NCBI GenBank assembly: GCA_030248195.1 | Contig: JASAND010007004.1 | Location: 1-64,000 of the forward strand | DNA length: 64,000 bases | Source: Trissonchulus latispiculum | Taxonomy: Eukaryota; Nematoda; Enoplea; Enoplida; Ironidae | Reading direction: 5' to 3' | Part shown: positions 59,717 to 64,000 of the stretch, piece after piece | Position numbering within the stretch: the stretch's first letter is position 1 | Layout of the letters: each line of letters starts with the position of its first letter | The notes under the pieces: model-generated | The model's database searches: none | The model's input: the letters and a program-made list of their open reading frames with translations, nothing else | What the model was told of the DNA's origin: nothing | Made by a program: the position numbers and the translations under genes

Positions 59717-59854
59717 GCGCCCAATTTTGAATCAATAGTGAAAATTAGCTAGTCCGGCCTTGGACCGTACACAGAAGTACACGAAACTTGCGCGCCCAAT
59801 TTTGAATCAATAGTGAAAATTAGCTAGTCCGGCCTTGGACCGTACACAGAAGTA
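59717..59854. repeat. 75-bp direct duplication
   Basis: gcgcccaattttgaatcaat starts at 59717 and again at 59792. The following 60 bp are identical through cacagaagta. A recent tandem duplication inside the hAT element. Confidence 0.9.
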
Positions 59855-60004
59855 ATAATTTAGTTTGACCGGTCGTGAATTTGGCATTACATTTTAGAAA
59901 TTCAAATGAAAATGACAAAATATGAATTTATCGTGAAGTTAGCAGTACACTTTAGTAATTTCAGATGAAAATACGCTTAGACTGACCGAAATAATTCACA
60001 GTAG

Positions 60005-61145
60005 GTTAACGCGGGGGGTCTGGAGGGGTCCAAGCCCCCCCCCCAGACAAGGTACAAGCCCTACCGCCGTCGGGGACAAGGGGTAACGAAAAAATGGCCA
60101 AGGGGTAGGCAAAAATAGCCGGAAAAAATTAGTGTTTACACTAAACTTTCAAAAAGTTTCCGGCTTCGCCGGAATTTTTTAGCAAAAATGTTTAATTTTT
60201 CAGGAAAATCGGGCAAAATTTTGAAATTTTTTAAAAAATTGAAGATTTCTTGCAAATTTTAATAAAATTAGAGTTAATTTTTCGAAAAATCTTACAAATT
60301 TATTTTTGAGGTACAAGCCCCCTGAACATTTTTGTTCAAGGTACAAGCCCCCTCAAAATTTTCTGGGGACAAGCCCCCCCCAGGACCCGACCCTATGTTA
60401 ATGTATGCCCGAAATTAACAAATTTGTAACTGTAGCAGAAGCAGAATATCCAAATTTTTTATTCTTCTAAAAAACGTTTTTCGCAAAAAAATACGCAAAT
60501 GGCAATTTGAAATAATTCAAGACTACCATTTTTCTAAAATTTTCAAATACAAAAGGCCTATGAACGTGTATTTCACGATGAATTGTATTGTAACTAGCGT
60601 TAAATGGTATTTACAAATGCTTCACTGTTTTACCGTTGAAAAATACACGCTTCTTTGTTTATTGATACTGACTTTTCAAAAACTTATAGATGCAATTAAC
60701 ACAAAAATGCATTAGCGTTAAGAACTTTAGTTAGAATAGATGTAACAGTTGCCAAATTAACCTTTTTAAACATTGATTTAATCCGCAATTTCAAAAAATC
60801 TCCAACTTCCGGGGGGCTCTGCCCCCAGACCCCCAGACCTCTGCAATTTTGTTATCAAGGATCAGTAGTTCTCAGAGTTTTCGAAACCGAATGTATATAT
60901 GTTTTAATATTGACTACCTTTCTTCTCAGTGATATTCCTAAATATTTCATAAAATTTTAATACTTTAGTTAGTTTAACTAACATTAAAATATCGGAGTAT
61001 AATATGTGTCAATGATGTCGAAAATTACTCAATTCATTCGTAGATGCAACATGCCAAATAAAATCTAAACATTTCCACTACGGATTATTCTGTAATTTCT
61101 AAAAATTCTTCAACTTCTGGGGGGCTCCGCCCCCAGACTCCCCGT
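60005..61145. repeat. Scattered G/C-run hairpins
   Basis: ggggggctctgcccccagac (60811) and ggggggctccgcccccagac (61119) are near-identical hairpins. Further G/C-run blocks lie at 60014-60050 and 60300-60390 (repeated aggtacaagccccct), with ccggcttcgccgg at 60161. These are probably subrepeats of an older element. Confidence 0.6.
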
Positions 61146-61630
61146 AACTCATATACATGTATTCTGCAGGCTACCTTGTAATCGTGCATTACACTTAAGC
61201 AGCATCTACTTTCCAAATAGTCTAAATAGCGTTACACTACAGGAATTATCGAAATTTGTATAAATAAAACAATTTTTGCACTAAAAACACGCTTAAACAA
61301 GAATTCTGCCTGGACGCAAAATTTCTTAAACGCAACTTAAATTTAGTGGGAGGCAAGGTTGACGCAAATCCGAAAACCAAAAAACCCTGGTGTAGTATTT
61401 GGTATGATATAATTTCTTGAAAGTGCTACAGGTTAGTCTGAAATAAGCTAAAGTGGCATTGCAGATTACGGAATGTATAAATTAGAGAATGTCGCATGGA
61501 GTTCAAAATAGTAATGTTTGCGTCTCCAAGCATAGGCTACAGTTTTGCAATATACTTTCACTTCCTCTCTACGTATGTAAACTGAAACCTAGCTAGCTAT
61601 GACGTTGAAGGGCTACTAATACCAAGAATA

Positions 61631-61994
61631 CATAATATAAGAGTGTACCACTGGCAACACTCTATGTTATCAGAGCAAAAACCGTGCTTTGCTCGCTAGC
61701 GGCCCAGCCCCACCCCCCGCAAATCAGACCATAGTGACCCCCCGCAAATCAGTACCTAGTCGAAACGGGGGTACGCTCACTCGCTCTAAGTTTATGTGCT
61801 TACGCTCGAAAACACAAGCAGTGTTTTAGCGAATCTTAAGCCTGCTTCGAGCTTTTGAACACAAACATAGCGCACAAAATTCTTTGAAGTGAAGGGTCCA
61901 ATTTGCGGGGGGGGGGGGGGGGGGGGGGGGTTAGCGCGCAGAGCATAGTTTTTGCTCAGATAACGTGTTGCTGGTGGCACACTCTTATATTATG
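61631..61994. mobile_element. 364-bp MITE-like element with a 25-bp G homopolymer
   Basis: The tips cataatataagagtgt and acactcttatattatg are inverted and the arms extend about 90 bp (gagcaaaaac, cgctagc/gcgctaac). The right arm includes a run of about 25 G at about 61906-61930. The left arm has CCCCGCAAATC in the same place. Confidence 0.75.
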
Positions 61995-61997
61995 TGC

Positions 61998-63060
61998 TCT
62001 TGCTAATACGTACATAAATTTCCAAACAGCCCAACGTATAGAAAAATTATCCACATTGTTACAGGATAGGTCTTTATTCGGCTATCAAGAGATATTGAGC
62101 ACACAGCACAAGGATGTTTCCCCAGAATTTACGAGCAAAGTTTTAGCTCAAAATGTTTCGTTGAAATTGTGCTGGTATGGTCGGAATTGCGCTGTCCAGT
62201 TGTAAAAGCACTGTGTACTACGACGAATAAAAGAGAAACAATAGATTAGAATAGAATATTCGCGAGTGTGTATATGTCCGACTGAATTTGTCCGAAAACC
62301 GTAAACAACTATAAATAAAAGTTGACGGCAGACTATATTTTCGGTGTCGCGGGATTATTTGGAACAAACGTTTACGTGCAAAGCACAAAAGAGACATTAA
62401 AGAAATTCCACCTGCACCAGAAACTAAAAACGAGAACAAACCAAATGAATTTCCCAAAAAGCAGTCCACAAAATGAATGACGACAGACCAAAGGTCCGGC
62501 AAAATATATGTAAATAAATGGGAGAAAGACAGACGAAAAGGTAAACGCCACCACTCCGATAAACCTCCTACCCATAACTGCAACTTAAGGCAGAGCTGAG
62601 AATTTAGAATGTGCTACTTTTATACAGAGTAATTAGCTAGCATATCAGAGACTTTGCACAAAATCTTGCATTTAGTGGTTGCGCAAAGTTCCAATAATTT
62701 GAATCGAAATTGATGAATACAATGGAAATATCTCGACACATTTTGAAACGAAATCGAAACTACATTCCTAGGAATCATGTTGGCGTGTATGAAGTCCTGT
62801 TAGCTGGGCTAAGACACGCAAATATTTTGCTAAATTGAACCAAGTTTTCGGGATTTAAGCTTAGATGTGACTTTGACTGGGCTTAGCCTGAAAGTTATTT
62901 TACGGAATAGCGCTGGGACAGTTGGAAACCCTGCCCTAAGCCCAGCCAAGAGTTAACCTTAGACAATTACATAGTACCAAATAGTACCAAGCTGGCTCGA
63001 TTGGCTGGAATGCGTTTGGCCTGTATTACCACAAATATATTCCGTGGACTAAAGCACGTT
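61998..63060. other. Intergenic; small inverted repeat
   Basis: A minus-strand 121-codon frame (62583-62218) has hydrophobic stretches but no family or splice support. gactgggcttag (62875) and ctaagcccagcc (62936) form a short inverted pair about 70 bp apart. Confidence 0.35.
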
Positions 63061-63077
63061 CACATTGCAGAAGAATT

Positions 63078-63450
63078 AAGCTTTTAGGTTAGAGGCTTAA
63101 GGTTTAAGCGAACCGAGTTAAACAGTTTAACCCAGTATTTAAGTTTAAGCTTTCAATGCCACCCATAGAAATGTTTTAGTTAATAATTCTCATTATATGT
63201 ATATTAGAATCTCTTATAAATGCACAGAACTAAAAAATTTAAAATCCGTGAAGATATAGGTGCACATTGTTTGATATAAAAATCGCGTGATGTTCCGACA
63301 TTCGTTAAACACTCTCGCTAAGCTGCTTAAGCCTTGAATTAAACGTTAAACTTTAAATCTTAAACGCTAAACATTAAACCTTAAACCTAGTACCTTCTTA
63401 AAACTTAAGCCTAGCAAACATTAAACCTTAAGCGTGAACCAGGCTTAAAG
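63078..63450. repeat. TTAAGC/TTAAAC-rich inverted repeat cluster
   Basis: Many degenerate ttaaac/gtttaa and ttaagc/gcttaa units, mostly in one orientation at 63078-63150 and in the opposite one at 63320-63450. It resembles the ends of a MITE, but the limits are unclear. Confidence 0.5.
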
Positions 63451-64000
63451 CTAGCACAATTTTGATGCCCACGGTACCTTGCTCGATTGGTGTACTCATA
63501 TCATTTGATAGTTGCACTTCTTGGTGCCTGGCAAAAATATGGGGCTATCACAATTGATGATGCGAATGCGCGGAAGGTTCATGACTCTGGACTATCAGCC
63601 AGACTCATGATGCTTTCCGATAGAGAGATGTGCCGTAATCACAGACATTAATTCACCCCACACTGGGTCGTGTCCGAGCATTGTTAATTATAATGTTATT
63701 GGCAGTATTCCAGTAACCTCTACCAGCGAAGCAACCTCCAAATGTTTAACACAGTCAACCAATTTTTGGGTTCGTGTTACTGCACTCATTTCGGAATTTT
63801 TACTATTTTTTGGCATTGGTTAAATTCTCAGTAGTTTTCACTGTATTAATTGGTCGTTGTTACACCTCAATTACTCGAAATTTGGTGCTCAAGCGCTTCA
63901 TATCATTTTCAAGTGCTCAGTTGTCTAGTTCTCGAGATACAAGTATCGAGCAGGCAGCAGGTTCTCCGGCTCAGAGTGACCAGGGCCCCGTTTCACGAAG

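Larger units (their letters stand above)
58352..61389. mobile_element. 3.0-kb hAT-type non-autonomous element with exact 8-bp target duplication
   Basis: gtgtagta flanks both sides (58344-58351, 61390-61397). The tips tagggatttttt and aaaaaaccctg are inverted. Subterminal gacgcaa/ttgcgtc repeats cluster at 58365-58380, 58803-58862 and 61312-61370, as expected for transposase-binding sites. The interior has no transposase. It interrupts the receptor segmental duplication, whose homology to 25.1-25.4 kb resumes at about 61430. Confidence 0.85.

Noticed and set aside
62218..62583. 121-codon minus-strand frame with hydrophobic stretches
   Set aside because: Hydrophobicity comes from AT-rich composition; no homologous family, paralogue or splice context is visible.

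Overview
The window is AT-rich eukaryotic DNA, most likely from an invertebrate animal. Evidence: spliced genes with GT-AG introns, class A-like seven-transmembrane receptors, a secretory peptide precursor with a dibasic site and an amidation glycine, and many DNA-transposon, Penelope-like and BEL/Pao sequences. Nothing looks bacterial. Repeats and transposon remains fill most of the window; only about four host genes can be supported.

Layout. 1-3900: a 149-bp minisatellite, a long foldback element and simple repeats. 3907-11622: a hAT-type element with 8-bp target duplications that was later hit by a nearly intact Penelope-like retroelement (4399-10270) and a small MITE. The retroelement has 706-bp pseudo-LTRs about 99% alike, an L1-type ORF1 and an ORF2 in which a GIY-YIG nuclease precedes the reverse transcriptase. 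11904-18900: further hAT-like and foldback elements, G-run palindromes and tandem repeats. 21477-25053 and 56204-58256: two minus-strand paralogous receptor genes inside a segmental duplication. 25577-28836: a decayed BEL/Pao pol.

33.0-51.65 kb: the most unusual structure, a pair of long diverged inverted arms. They are collinear from about 33.05-35.5 kb and about 51.6-46.7 kb. Each carries a perfect heat-shock-element-like array, a set of short GGCC hairpins spaced about 32 bp apart, and other stem-loops, some with apparent compensatory changes between arms. Between the arms lie a third receptor gene (39349-41485, three exons, signal-peptide exon found) and a small peptide precursor (45390-45590, minus strand) predicted to release a short cyclic peptide.

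The three receptors share an N-terminal ectodomain with conserved cysteines and phase-2 introns. They form a divergent family related to rhodopsin-type receptors. A peptide-precursor gene close to receptor genes suggests a ligand-receptor hypothesis, but nothing in the sequence proves it. 58352-61389 is a 3-kb hAT-type insertion that split the upstream part of the third duplicated receptor segment. All alignments, transmembrane spans and splice sites were judged by eye.
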